Below are positions 18,394 through 26,666 of a stretch of DNA of 64,000 bases, piece by piece (the first letter of the stretch is position 1; every line of letters starts with the position of its first letter). The notes below the pieces were generated by a model. It saw only the letters and a list, made by a program, of their open reading frames with translations. It ran no database searches and was not told where the DNA came from. This stretch comes from UBA8337 sp963932545 (GTDB lineage Bacteria > Pseudomonadota > Alphaproteobacteria > RS24): the NCBI GenBank assembly GCA_963932545.1, contig CAWVRH010000001.1, positions 1-64,000 of the forward strand. Direction: 5' to 3'. A program made the position numbers and the translations under genes.

Positions 18394-18983
18394 AACAACA
18401 GCCGACCAAAGTCGCGGTTCTTTTCTCCGGTCGGGGCAGCAATTTAAAAACTCTGGCCGACCATATGGCGCAAGCCCATGTCCCCGCCGAACTGACATTA
18501 GCCTTGAGCAATCGCCCCAAAGCAGGCGGGCTCGACTATTGCGCCCGTCAAGGCATTGCCCATCAAGCCATCGACCACAAGCTTTTTGACACCCGTGAAA
18601 GTTTCGACGCTGAGCTGGACGCCGCTTTGCGTGGCGCCGGAATTGAGCTGATTTGCTGCGCCGGTTTTATGCGCCTGTTAAGCGCAGGCTTTGTGGAGGC
18701 TTGGCGCGACCGAATTATCAATATTCATCCCTCGCTTTTACCCAAATATAAAGGCCTCCACACCCATGCATGCGCCATAGAAGCTGGCGATAGCGTGCAT
18801 GGATGCAGTGTGCATTACATGCGCCCCGAAATGGATGAAGGGCCCGTCATCGTTCAAAAACAAGTGCCGATTTACCCCGCAGACACACCAGACACATTGG
18901 CAGAACGGGTTTTGCAGCAAGAGCATATCGCCTATCCAGAGGCCTTGGATGCGGTGCTCAAAAAAATGGCGAGCCCAGCCTAA
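18390..18983 (+). CDS. purN: Phosphoribosylglycinamide formyltransferase (GAR transformylase)
   Basis: 197 residues. PurN adds the formyl group from 10-formyl-tetrahydrofolate to GAR. The start is the ATG at 18390 inside the purM stop (ATGA overlap); the same frame stays open further upstream but only antiparallel to no known domain and within purM. Motifs: VLFSGRGSNLKTL, the INIHPSLLPKYKGLHTH catalytic region with Asn and His, and GCSVHYMRPEMDEGPVI with the catalytic Asp. The end of the gene forms the left arm of a likely terminator. Confidence 0.95.
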   Translation: MKQQPTKVAVLFSGRGSNLKTLADHMAQAHVPAELTLALSNRPKAGGLDYCARQGIAHQAIDHKLFDTRESFDAELDAALRGAGIELICCAGFMRLLSAGFVEAWRDRIINIHPSLLPKYKGLHTHACAIEAGDSVHGCSVHYMRPEMDEGPVIVQKQVPIYPADTPDTLAERVLQQEHIAYPEALDAVLKKMASPA

Positions 18984-18999
18984 GCCGTCTCGCCATTTT
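18963..18999. terminator. Hairpin terminator between purN and ndk
   Basis: A perfect 11-bp inverted repeat, AAAATGGCGAG at 18963-18973 and CTCGCCATTTT at 18989-18999, with a 15-nt loop that contains the purN stop. The G+C stem is flanked by A on one side and T on the other, so it can work as a terminator in both directions for the convergent purMN and ndk transcripts. Confidence 0.72.
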
Positions 19000-19020
19000 C
19001 TAAATTAATTAGCTTTGGAA

Positions 19021-19443
19021 TTAACCAACCAGCTCATTATCTGCGAAGAAGAATTTAATCTCTTCGGCTGCGGTTTCCGGCGCGTCTGAACCGTGTACGG
19101 AATTGGCATCAATGCTTTCCGCGAAATCTTTACGGATGGTGCCTGCATCGGCTTCGGCTGGATTGGTGGCGCCCATAATTTCGCGGTTTTTCGCGATGGC
19201 GTTTTCGCCTTCCAACACTTGCACGACCACAGGGCCAGAAATCATGAAATCTACCAAGTCATTGTAGAACGGGCGTTCTTTGTGGACGCCGTAAAACTCG
19301 CCAGCTTGATCGCGGGTCATGTGAATACGCTTAGAAGCAACAATGCGCAGGCCATTGCTTTCGAACCGGTCAATAATTTTACCAGTCAGATTGCGTTTGG
19401 TGGCATCGGGTTTGATAATCGAAAAAGTGCGCTCAAGAGCCAT
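19021..19443 (-). CDS. ndk: Nucleoside diphosphate kinase
   Basis: 140 residues. It equalises nucleoside triphosphate pools by passing a phosphate from ATP through a histidine. The N-terminus ERTFSIIKPDATKRNLTG and the active-site histidine His117 in NSVHGSDAPE are intact. It is followed by the purN-side terminator and preceded by a 119-bp gap that contains two copies, 19 bp apart, of a 15-bp sequence (19520-19534 and 19539-19553). Confidence 0.96.
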   Translation of the reverse strand: MALERTFSIIKPDATKRNLTGKIIDRFESNGLRIVASKRIHMTRDQAGEFYGVHKERPFYNDLVDFMISGPVVVQVLEGENAIAKNREIMGATNPAEADAGTIRKDFAESIDANSVHGSDAPETAAEEIKFFFADNELVG

Positions 19444-19562
19444 GAGTAAATCCTCAAATAGGTTAAATCAGAATTAAAATTGAGTTCAGTTGACCGCTTT
19501 ATAGGCGAGCTTTAAGCCCAGCGCAAGCAATGGAAAAGAGCGCAAGCAATGGAGAATAGCGC

Positions 19563-20024
19563 TTAGGCCTTTTGTTCCCACTTGCCGTCTTCGCCCTGCT
19601 GCCAATAGGTCAGCTGATGCGCGCTATCTTTCAAACCCGCCCATTGCTGGCGGGCGTGGGCGAGGCTTTCCTCATCGCGGCCATCGAATAAAAACACGCA
19701 GCGCTCGAAACTCTCCAGCTCTGGGCGCGATGCCCCCTCGACGAGAAACAACACATTGGCCGCATTGGGTGTCTCTGCTTCGTCGGTCAGCCATATGGGT
19801 TGTTCGGCGGCATTATTAGCAAAGCGCGCATCGCCTTTCGCAGCATGGGGCAAAAACGCCTCATCGCGATAGGTCCACAGATGCGCGTCCAACGTTGCCA
19901 GCCGAGCTTCGGAGGTCACTTGAACGACGGCCTTCCAGCCGCGCTCAAGCGTTTTCTCCAAAAGAGCTGGCAAAACCTGTTCTAGGGTCTGGCGCTCCAG
20001 ATGATAGAACAGTAGCTCACTCAT
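19563..20024 (-). CDS. holC: DNA polymerase III chi subunit
   Basis: 153 residues from the ATG at 20024. The pattern MSELLFYHLERQTLEQVLPALLEKTLERGWKA, LWTYRDEAFLPHA, QPIWLT and the conserved C-terminal YWQQ-type ending match the chi subunit, which links the clamp loader to single-strand binding protein. The start codon overlaps the pepA stop as TAATG, and pepA-holC adjacency is conserved in proteobacteria. An earlier in-frame start would lie wholly inside pepA. Confidence 0.9.
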   Translation of the reverse strand: MSELLFYHLERQTLEQVLPALLEKTLERGWKAVVQVTSEARLATLDAHLWTYRDEAFLPHAAKGDARFANNAAEQPIWLTDEAETPNAANVLFLVEGASRPELESFERCVFLFDGRDEESLAHARQQWAGLKDSAHQLTYWQQGEDGKWEQKA

Positions 20025-21508
20025 TATTCGTAATGCGCTTTCACCAGACGGTCGAGCAAGCGCACGCCGTAGCCAGACGCCCACGTGCGGCTGATGGAAG
20101 ATTTGGGTGAGCCCATGGCCGTGCCCGCAATATCCAAATGCACCCAAGGCACATCATTGGTGAAACGCTGCAAGAATTGCGCCGCCGTGGACGAGCCCGC
20201 ATAGCGCCCGCCAATGTTTTTCATATCGGCGTTCGGCGTGTTGATCATTTTATCGAACGTATCGTTCATCGGCATGCGCCAGACTTTCTCGCCCTCTGCA
20301 TTGCCAATGGCGGTTAATTGCTCCGACAATTTATCATCGTTCGAAAACAGCCCTGCATAATCTTGCCCCAAGGCCACCAAAATGGCACCTGTCAGCGTGG
20401 CGAGATCAATCATGAATTTCGGCTTGAAGCGCTTTTGCGTATACCAAAGCGCATCGGCCAAGACCAAGCGCCCTTCCGCATCGGTGTTCAAAACTTCGAT
20501 GGTTTGGCCCGACATAGACGTAACAATATCGCCTGGGCGTTGCGCGTCACCGTCTGGCATATTTTCTACCAGACCCAAAATGCCAACCGCATTTACTTTC
20601 GCTTTACGCGCCGCCAAAGCGTGCATCAGGCCGGTCACGGCTGCCGCGCCGCCCATGTCGCCTTTCATTTCTTCCATGCCGCCCGCAGGTTTGATGGAAA
20701 TTCCGCCGGTATCAAAACACACGCCCTTGCCAACAAAGGCAACGGGTTGCTTCGATTTTGCCGCGCCATTCCATTGCATAATCACCATTTGGCTCGGTTG
20801 GCGACTGCCTTGCCCGACACCCAAAAGCGAGCCCATGCCCAGCTTTTTCATTTGCGCTTCGCTCAACACTTCCACTTTCACGCCGAGCTTGGTCAGCGCT
20901 TTGGCGCGTTTGGTGAATTCTGGCGGGGTGAGAATATTGGCCGGTTCATTGACCAAATCGCGTGCCACAATCGTGCCTTCAGCCACGGCTTTTAATTCGG
21001 TAAAGCTTTTCTTGGCCGCAGCCATGGCTTTCGTCGCCACCACAAACTTAGACGGGCCGCCTTTGGTTTTGCCTTTGGTCTTATATTTCTCGAACTTGTA
21101 ATCGCGCAGCAGGGCGCCGGTTGCGGCACGCGCGGCGATATCGCCATCGCTGACTTCTTTATTGCCCGCGGGTTCCAACATCAGGGTAATCACGCCGTCG
21201 GCTTTTTCGACTGTGCCTAGCGCCGTGCCGCCCATTTTCTCGGCATCGGCAGCGGTCAGCTTTTTCGCATCGCCCAGCCCCACAACCACAATCCGGTCGA
21301 GCGTGGTGTTTGCAGGTGCCAAAAGCGCAAACATGGCGCCCGCTTTGCCGGTGAATTTTTTAATTTTAAGGGCACGGGTAATCGCGCCGCCGGTTGTTTT
21401 ATCCAACGCCTTGCCCAAGCTCGACAGCTTGCCGCCATCGGTGGCAGTAAGGATGACAGAGCCTTTTGTTGGCAGAGTGTCTTTCGTGAACGAAATAGAT
21501 AGAGGCAT
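20024..21508 (-). CDS. pepA: Leucyl aminopeptidase (M17)
   Basis: 494 residues from the ATG at 21508; the frame is open 32 codons further upstream but the family N-terminus begins near MPLSISFTKDTL. The di-metal catalytic core is in the C-terminal half, with VGKGVCFDTGGISIKP, MKGDMGGAAAV and the M17 signature NTDAEGRLVLADAL. It releases N-terminal residues from peptides in the cytoplasm as a hexamer. In many alphaproteobacteria lptF and lptG lie next upstream; here the next gene is divergent surA. Confidence 0.95.
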   Translation of the reverse strand: MPLSISFTKDTLPTKGSVILTATDGGKLSSLGKALDKTTGGAITRALKIKKFTGKAGAMFALLAPANTTLDRIVVVGLGDAKKLTAADAEKMGGTALGTVEKADGVITLMLEPAGNKEVSDGDIAARAATGALLRDYKFEKYKTKGKTKGGPSKFVVATKAMAAAKKSFTELKAVAEGTIVARDLVNEPANILTPPEFTKRAKALTKLGVKVEVLSEAQMKKLGMGSLLGVGQGSRQPSQMVIMQWNGAAKSKQPVAFVGKGVCFDTGGISIKPAGGMEEMKGDMGGAAAVTGLMHALAARKAKVNAVGILGLVENMPDGDAQRPGDIVTSMSGQTIEVLNTDAEGRLVLADALWYTQKRFKPKFMIDLATLTGAILVALGQDYAGLFSNDDKLSEQLTAIGNAEGEKVWRMPMNDTFDKMINTPNADMKNIGGRYAGSSTAAQFLQRFTNDVPWVHLDIAGTAMGSPKSSISRTWASGYGVRLLDRLVKAHYE

Positions 21509-21696
21509 AGTTTTCTCCAATAAAGTGAGCGAGAGGATAGGATAAGTGTCGGTTCGATGCGGCGCCCAAAGTGCAGGCTTGAAATCGCTTATGATTGCCA
21601 ACATTATGGCGTAAATTACTAGTCGTCCAGCGCCATTTAGGGTAACACTGGTGCCTATTACATATGGCGCATTCGCGTCTCAAAACGAGTCTAGAA

Positions 21697-22968
21697 ATGA
21701 AAACTTTTGTGAGCCTTCTGCCCAAACGCCAAATTATCGGCCTGACCCTAGCCCTCTCATTGGGTTTTTTGATCAGCCCTTTCGCCTCTAGCGCGCAAAG
21801 CCCCCAGTCGCGCGACGTGGAAGGCATTGCCGCCATCGTTAATGACCAAGTCATCTCGCTGTTCGATGTCGACCAACGCGTCGATTTATTTTTTGCGACT
21901 TCCGGCATTGCCAAGTCCCCCGAAATGACTGAGCGGATGCGCGCCCAAGTTCTTCGGTCTCTGGTCGATGAGAAGTTGCAATTGGAAGAAGCCAAACGGG
22001 TGGACATATCTATCCCAAATAAGGATGTGGAAAAGCGCATGAAGACCCTCGCCACCGAAGGCAAGATGACCCTCGACGGCATTAAAGAATTCTTGTCGGA
22101 GAAAAACATTGAGACCGGCTCGCTCGAACAACAATTGCGCGCCGAACTGGCTTGGAACCAATTCGTCCGCCGCAGCTTTGGCGGTCGTGTGAAAATTGGC
22201 GATCAAGAGATTGAAGAGCAATATAACAAGGCAGTCCGCGCGGTAAATCAAACGCGCTTTTTAGTGAGAGAAATTCTGCTCAATCTGGATAATTTTTCGA
22301 ACGAACAACAAGTCGCCCAACTGTCTGGCGAGATTGTTAAGCAACTGCAATCCGGTGTCGATTTCGGAGCCGTGGCGCGCCAGTTCTCCATCGCTCCCAC
22401 CGCGGCGCGCGGGGGGCAATTGGGTTGGGTTACCGCCGACCAACTGGATAAACGCCTCGCGGGCGTGGTTCGAAAAATGAAACCAGGCCAAGTTTCATCG
22501 CCTGTGCCAACCAATGCAGGCCTGTATATTATCGCCCTCGCCGATAAACGCGCGGGCGGCAATGATCCGAGCAAAAACCAGTTCGATATCTTGAGCCTGA
22601 CTTTTAAAAAAGACACGAAGGCTGGCAATATCGATAAATTCGCCGCTGATTTTAAAACCTGCCGTCGCGCCCAGAAAAGCGCCAAGAAAGCCAATGCCGT
22701 GGCCAAGCGCACTGGCTTGCGCGAATTGCGCCAACTGCCCCGCCAAATCGCAAGTGCCGTTGGTGAGTTAGAGGCGGGTAGTTTGACCAATCCCATAACC
22801 ACAGCCCAAGGCATTGAGCTTTATGCCGTTTGCGACCGCAAAGACGATATCGGCATCGAAATTTCGCGCGACCAAATATCCGATAATATTTTCTCGCAAC
22901 GTGTCGCGATGATGGCCCGACGGCATTTGCGCGACTTGCGACGCGATGCTGTTGTTGAATACCGTTAA
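21697..22968 (+). CDS. surA: Periplasmic chaperone / peptidyl-prolyl isomerase SurA
   Basis: 423 residues from the ATG at 21697, which places a signal peptide at the N-terminus (cleavage near Ala-Gln at residue 34). After it comes the SurA_N chaperone domain (GIAAIVNDQVISLFDVDQR) and a parvulin domain (about residues 170-270, with ARQFSIAPTAARGGQLGWV); a second parvulin-like segment toward the C-terminus looks degenerate. SurA escorts outer-membrane proteins to the Bam complex. It precedes rsmA by 15 bp; the lptD and pdxA genes that often flank surA in this class are absent. Confidence 0.88.
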   Translation: MKTFVSLLPKRQIIGLTLALSLGFLISPFASSAQSPQSRDVEGIAAIVNDQVISLFDVDQRVDLFFATSGIAKSPEMTERMRAQVLRSLVDEKLQLEEAKRVDISIPNKDVEKRMKTLATEGKMTLDGIKEFLSEKNIETGSLEQQLRAELAWNQFVRRSFGGRVKIGDQEIEEQYNKAVRAVNQTRFLVREILLNLDNFSNEQQVAQLSGEIVKQLQSGVDFGAVARQFSIAPTAARGGQLGWVTADQLDKRLAGVVRKMKPGQVSSPVPTNAGLYIIALADKRAGGNDPSKNQFDILSLTFKKDTKAGNIDKFAADFKTCRRAQKSAKKANAVAKRTGLRELRQLPRQIASAVGELEAGSLTNPITTAQGIELYAVCDRKDDIGIEISRDQISDNIFSQRVAMMARRHLRDLRRDAVVEYR

Positions 22969-22983
22969 AGACGCGCGGCTCTC

Positions 22984-23850
22984 ATGACCCCGCCTAGACT
23001 CTCCGACCCACTACCCCCGCTGCGAGAGGTCATCCAAGCGCATGGCCTTCGTGCTGATAAAAAATTCGGGCAGAATTTTATCCTAGACCTCAATCTGACG
23101 CGTCGCATTGCCCGTGAGGCGGGAGATTTAACCCAATGTGACGTCATCGAAGTTGGTCCGGGCCCTGGCGGTTTAACGCGCGGCCTATTGATGGAAGGCG
23201 CGGCCCATGTGCATGTCATCGAAACTGACGAGAGATTTTTGCCCGCGCTAGAAGAAATTCAAGCCGCCTATCCCAATCGCCTGTCTATTCATTTGGGCGA
23301 CGCGCTGAAAATAAGCCCGGAAAGCCTGACACAAGCGCCCTATCGCATCGTCTCTAACCTGCCGTATAATGTGGCCACGCCCCTGCTTACGGGTTGGCTC
23401 GATGCCGGCTGGCAAGATGGGGTCTGGGCGCCGCAGTTTTTATCCATGACCCTTATGTTTCAAAAAGAAGTCGCGCAACGCATTACCGCTTTGGCAGGCG
23501 AAAAGCATTATGGCCGCTTAGGTGTCTTAGCCGGATGGCTGAGCGAGGCGCGCATTGCTTTTGATGTCGACCGGCAAGTATTTGTGCCGCCGCCCAAAGT
23601 GACGTCTGCCATTGTCGATTTGCGCCCCCGTGCCAAGCCTTTGGCCGAGGCCAATGCGGAAAGCTTGAGCAAGCTGACGGCTGCGGCATTTGGCCAACGT
23701 CGGAAAATGTTGCGCGCCAGTTTGAAACAGATAAGCTCTGACCCTCAAGCTCTCTTGGCCGCCGCCGGCATTGCCGAAACCACGCGGGCTGAACAGCTAA
23801 CCATTGACCAATTTTGCGCGCTGGCTAATCTATGGAAACCAAGCGCATAA
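22984..23850 (+). CDS. rsmA: 16S rRNA dimethyladenosine transferase RsmA (KsgA)
   Basis: 288 residues. It dimethylates two adjacent adenines near the 3' end of 16S rRNA late in small-subunit assembly. Seen: FGQNFILDLNLTRRIA, the SAM-binding VIEVGPGPGGLTRGLL, the catalytic motif IV NLPYNVATP and the C-terminal FGQRRKMLRASLK. It sits 15 bp after surA, matching the surA-(pdxA)-ksgA order with pdxA missing. Confidence 0.95.
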   Translation: MTPPRLSDPLPPLREVIQAHGLRADKKFGQNFILDLNLTRRIAREAGDLTQCDVIEVGPGPGGLTRGLLMEGAAHVHVIETDERFLPALEEIQAAYPNRLSIHLGDALKISPESLTQAPYRIVSNLPYNVATPLLTGWLDAGWQDGVWAPQFLSMTLMFQKEVAQRITALAGEKHYGRLGVLAGWLSEARIAFDVDRQVFVPPPKVTSAIVDLRPRAKPLAEANAESLSKLTAAAFGQRRKMLRASLKQISSDPQALLAAAGIAETTRAEQLTIDQFCALANLWKPSA

Positions 23851-23883
23851 CGATACGTAAAACTAACCCTCGGGAGAGACCTC

Positions 23884-24933
23884 ATGAAAAGCCAAGCCAT
23901 TACCGAATACGGAGCCGCCCTAGCCCCCGTTGAAGCCGACACCCCAACGCCAAGCGGCCAAGAGGTTCTGATTGAAATTACCCATTGCGGCGTTTGCCAT
24001 TCGGATGTGCATTTCCACGATGGCCATTTTGATATTGGCAATGGCGAAAAACTAGATGTGCGCGGCGCCCGCCAAACTCCGTTTACGCTTGGCCATGAGA
24101 TAGAAGGCGTCGTTAGCGCCATTGGCCCCGATGTGAAAGACGTGAAAGTCGGCACCCGCAAAGTGATTTACCCTTGGATTGGCTGTGGCGAATGCCATGA
24201 GTGCGACCATGGCCGCGAGCATTTGTGCAATGGCCGCGCGCTTGGTGTTAACCTGCCCGGCGGGTTTTCTACCCATTGCCTCGTGCCGCACGAACGCTAT
24301 TGCCTCGATGCCGAAGGCATCGCAGAAGGCCTCGCCAGCACCTATATGTGCTCGGGCATCACCGCCTATTCGGCCCTGAAATATCTCGACACAGGCGACA
24401 AAGGCGAGCCAGCACTCATCGTTGGCCTCGGCGGCGTGGGCATGATGGCCTTGCAGTTTGCCTTGGAGATGTATGATGAAACACCGCTGGTGGCCGATTT
24501 AGATGAAAACAAACTCCAAGCCGCTATGGGCGCTGGCGCTCGGGCTGCTTACAATCCAAAAGATCCGGCAGCTCTGAAGCAACTCCTCGCAGACACAAAT
24601 GGCGGCGTCGCGGGCGCGGCTGATTTTGTGGGCGCAGAGGGCTCGTTAAAATTTGCCACAGGCGCCATTCGGCGCGGCGGCGGCGTGAAAATTGTCGGCC
24701 TGTTTGGCGGCGCTTTCTCGCAGCCCATTCCTTATTTCCCATTCCGCGCCATGTCTATTGGCGGCTCAATGACCGGATCTTTGGCCGATACCATTGAGAT
24801 GTTGGAAATTGTCAAAGCTGGCAAAATCAATCCCATTCCCGTGGAAACACGCGACATGAGTGCCGCCAGCGAAACGCTCGATGATTTACGCGAAGGCAAT
24901 ATCATCGGCCGCGTGGTGCTGGAAAACCGTTAA
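23884..24933 (+). CDS. Zinc-dependent alcohol dehydrogenase (MDR superfamily)
   Basis: 349 residues. The catalytic-zinc ligands are in THCGVCHSDVHFHDG and GHEIEG; four structural-zinc cysteines lie in GCGECHECDHGREHLC; the Rossmann fold has VGLGGVGMMALQF. Active-site and cofactor motifs are complete, so it should be a functional medium-chain NAD(P)-dependent alcohol or aldehyde dehydrogenase; the substrate is unknown. It has its own ribosome site (GGGAGAG) 33 bp after rsmA, and ends at a hairpin shared with convergent gmk. It occupies a place between rsmA and gmk that is not part of the conserved cluster. Confidence 0.88.
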   Translation: MKSQAITEYGAALAPVEADTPTPSGQEVLIEITHCGVCHSDVHFHDGHFDIGNGEKLDVRGARQTPFTLGHEIEGVVSAIGPDVKDVKVGTRKVIYPWIGCGECHECDHGREHLCNGRALGVNLPGGFSTHCLVPHERYCLDAEGIAEGLASTYMCSGITAYSALKYLDTGDKGEPALIVGLGGVGMMALQFALEMYDETPLVADLDENKLQAAMGAGARAAYNPKDPAALKQLLADTNGGVAGAADFVGAEGSLKFATGAIRRGGGVKIVGLFGGAFSQPIPYFPFRAMSIGGSMTGSLADTIEMLEIVKAGKINPIPVETRDMSAASETLDDLREGNIIGRVVLENR

Positions 24934-24945
24934 ATCGAAACATCC

Positions 24946-24976
24946 CTGCGAGGCGCTTTTATAAAGTGTCTCGCAG
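24946..24976. terminator. Long hairpin between adh and gmk, probable bidirectional terminator
   Basis: A 14-bp stem with a 3-nt loop: CTGCGAGGCGCTTT at 24946-24959 pairs with AAAGTGTCTCGCAG at 24963-24976, with two G-U pairs in the plus-strand RNA. It overlaps the last codons and stop of gmk and follows the adh stop by 12 bp. There is no clear T run on either side, so termination is likely but not typical. Confidence 0.5.
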
Positions 24977-25594
24977 AGCTTTCACAAAGTCTGATAAATC
25001 TGTTTGGCGCGCGCGCTTTGAGCGCTCAGCCATCAAAATAGCCTGTAATTGCACCCGCGCTTGCTCGGCATCTTCATTGACGATGACATAATCATATTCT
25101 GGATAATGGCTAATCTCGTCAGAGGCCTTCGACATACGAGCGGCCACAACTTCAGCACTATCTTGTGCGCGCGTGTTGAGGCGCTTTTCTAGCTCGGCAG
25201 CCGACGGCGGTAGAATAAACACTTTGACCAAATCATCGGCCGCAGCTTCTTGCAATTGTTGTGTGCCCTGCCAATCGATATCAAATAAAATATCGTGACC
25301 TTGGCCAAGCGTGTCTTCTACGGGCGCGCGCGGTGTACCATAATAATTGTCGAATACTTTGGCATGCTCTAGCAAATCGCCGCGATTGCGCATTTCTCCG
25401 AAGGCTTGCGTATCCACGAAATGATAATCTTGGCCATCTATTTCACCGGGCCGCGCTTGGCGCGTGGTCACCGATACCGACATGGAGATATGGCTATCTG
25501 CCGCCAACAGGCTGCGCGCCAAAGTGGTTTTGCCCGCGCCCGATGGGGACGATAAAACCAGCATAAGGCCGCGACGGTGGATGGCATCAGACAT
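24959..25594 (-). CDS. gmk: Guanylate kinase
   Basis: 211 residues. It phosphorylates GMP to GDP. The P-loop SSPSGAGKTTLARSLL, the GMP-binding SVSVTTRQARPGEIDGQDYHFV and the lid segment are present. It is the last gene of the leftward run fabD-fabG-acpP-fabF-mltG-gmk; the mltG-gmk gap is 43 bp. Confidence 0.96.
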   Translation of the reverse strand: MSDAIHRRGLMLVLSSPSGAGKTTLARSLLAADSHISMSVSVTTRQARPGEIDGQDYHFVDTQAFGEMRNRGDLLEHAKVFDNYYGTPRAPVEDTLGQGHDILFDIDWQGTQQLQEAAADDLVKVFILPPSAAELEKRLNTRAQDSAEVVAARMSKASDEISHYPEYDYVIVNEDAEQARVQLQAILMAERSKRARQTDLSDFVKALRDTL

Positions 25595-25637
25595 GAGCAG
25601 CTCCTCGAATCAACTTCTGAACTCTCACTATAAAGGA

Positions 25638-26666
25638 TTATCGCCTGTTCTGTTTTTCGATTTGGCGCCAGCGTCGCACATTGCGATTATGCTCGGCCAA
25701 AGTTTCACTAAACACATGACCGCCGGTGCCATCGGCGACAAAGTAAAGCGCGGGGCTATCCGCAGGGTTCAGCACGGCGGCGATAGCTGCGCGTCCCGGG
25801 TTGGCAATCGGGGTCGGTGGCAAGCCTTTAATTCGATAGGTATTATACGCCGTGCGGCGGCGAATTTCGCTGCGCCGAATGGGACGCCCCAGCTTGCCTT
25901 GCCCGCCAACCAGTCCATAAATAATCGTTGGATCGGATTGCAGCCGCATATTTTTCTTCAACCGATTGAGGAACACCGCCGCGACCAGAGGGCGCTCTTT
26001 GGCGACGGCTGTTTCGCGCTCGACAATCGAGGCCAGAATAATCGCTTCTTGCTTCGATTTAATCGGCAGGCCCAATTGGCGTTTCGCCCATAGCTCATCG
26101 ATGACTGATTTTTGGGCTCGCGTCATTTTTTCAAGGAGCTTGGCACGTGACATACCGCGCGCCACTTTATAGGTCTCTGGTAATAGCGAGCCTTCGGGTG
26201 GAATGGCGATCTCGCCTTGCAGCAAATCAAGGCCGCGCAAGTGCGCGACGATGTTTTGACTGGTCAGCCCTTCCGCCAGCGTAATGGCGTGCAGCACCTC
26301 ATCGCCACGGGTCAATATTTTCAGCACACCTTGCATGTTGGCGCCGGCCGGTATGTTAAATTCGCCGGCTTTCAAAGCCGAAGCTTGGCCACGCAATCGC
26401 GCGTAAACGTGAAATAAAACCGCGCTGCGCAAAAGGCCCTGCTCGTCTAATTTTACCGTAACCCCGCGCAGCGTAGTGCCGCGTGGCAGCTCGATTTGTT
26501 TAGCTTGTGTTTGCGGCCCCGGCATCAAAATCAGCCCGATAAAGGCAATAGAAGCCAGCAAAACCATGAGTGCGGCTGGCAGAAAAATCACGCGAAACCG
26601 ATTTACAAATAACAGGATAGGTTGCAAAGCTGATCTACTCGACCGCTTTAAATACGAGCGAGGCAT
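25638..26666 (-). CDS. mltG: Endolytic murein transglycosylase MltG
   Basis: 342 residues from the ATG at 26666. One transmembrane helix (about residues 20-40) anchors a periplasmic YceG-type domain with the catalytic glutamate in ILASIVERETA and the conserved LQSDPTIIYGL and YNTYRIKGLPPTPIANPG segments. It cleaves nascent glycan strands and is thought to end peptidoglycan polymerisation. The start region overlaps the fabF end by 32 bp; a TTG at 26627, 7 bases after the fabF stop, would remove the overlap and still leave the membrane helix, so the start is uncertain. Linkage to fabF and acpP is common in proteobacteria. Confidence 0.9.
   Translation of the reverse strand: MPRSYLKRSSRSALQPILLFVNRFRVIFLPAALMVLLASIAFIGLILMPGPQTQAKQIELPRGTTLRGVTVKLDEQGLLRSAVLFHVYARLRGQASALKAGEFNIPAGANMQGVLKILTRGDEVLHAITLAEGLTSQNIVAHLRGLDLLQGEIAIPPEGSLLPETYKVARGMSRAKLLEKMTRAQKSVIDELWAKRQLGLPIKSKQEAIILASIVERETAVAKERPLVAAVFLNRLKKNMRLQSDPTIIYGLVGGQGKLGRPIRRSEIRRRTAYNTYRIKGLPPTPIANPGRAAIAAVLNPADSPALYFVADGTGGHVFSETLAEHNRNVRRWRQIEKQNRR

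Noticed and set aside
20318..21101. Long open frames on the plus strand opposite pepA
   Set aside because: They mirror the conserved pepA coding sequence and show no independent features.
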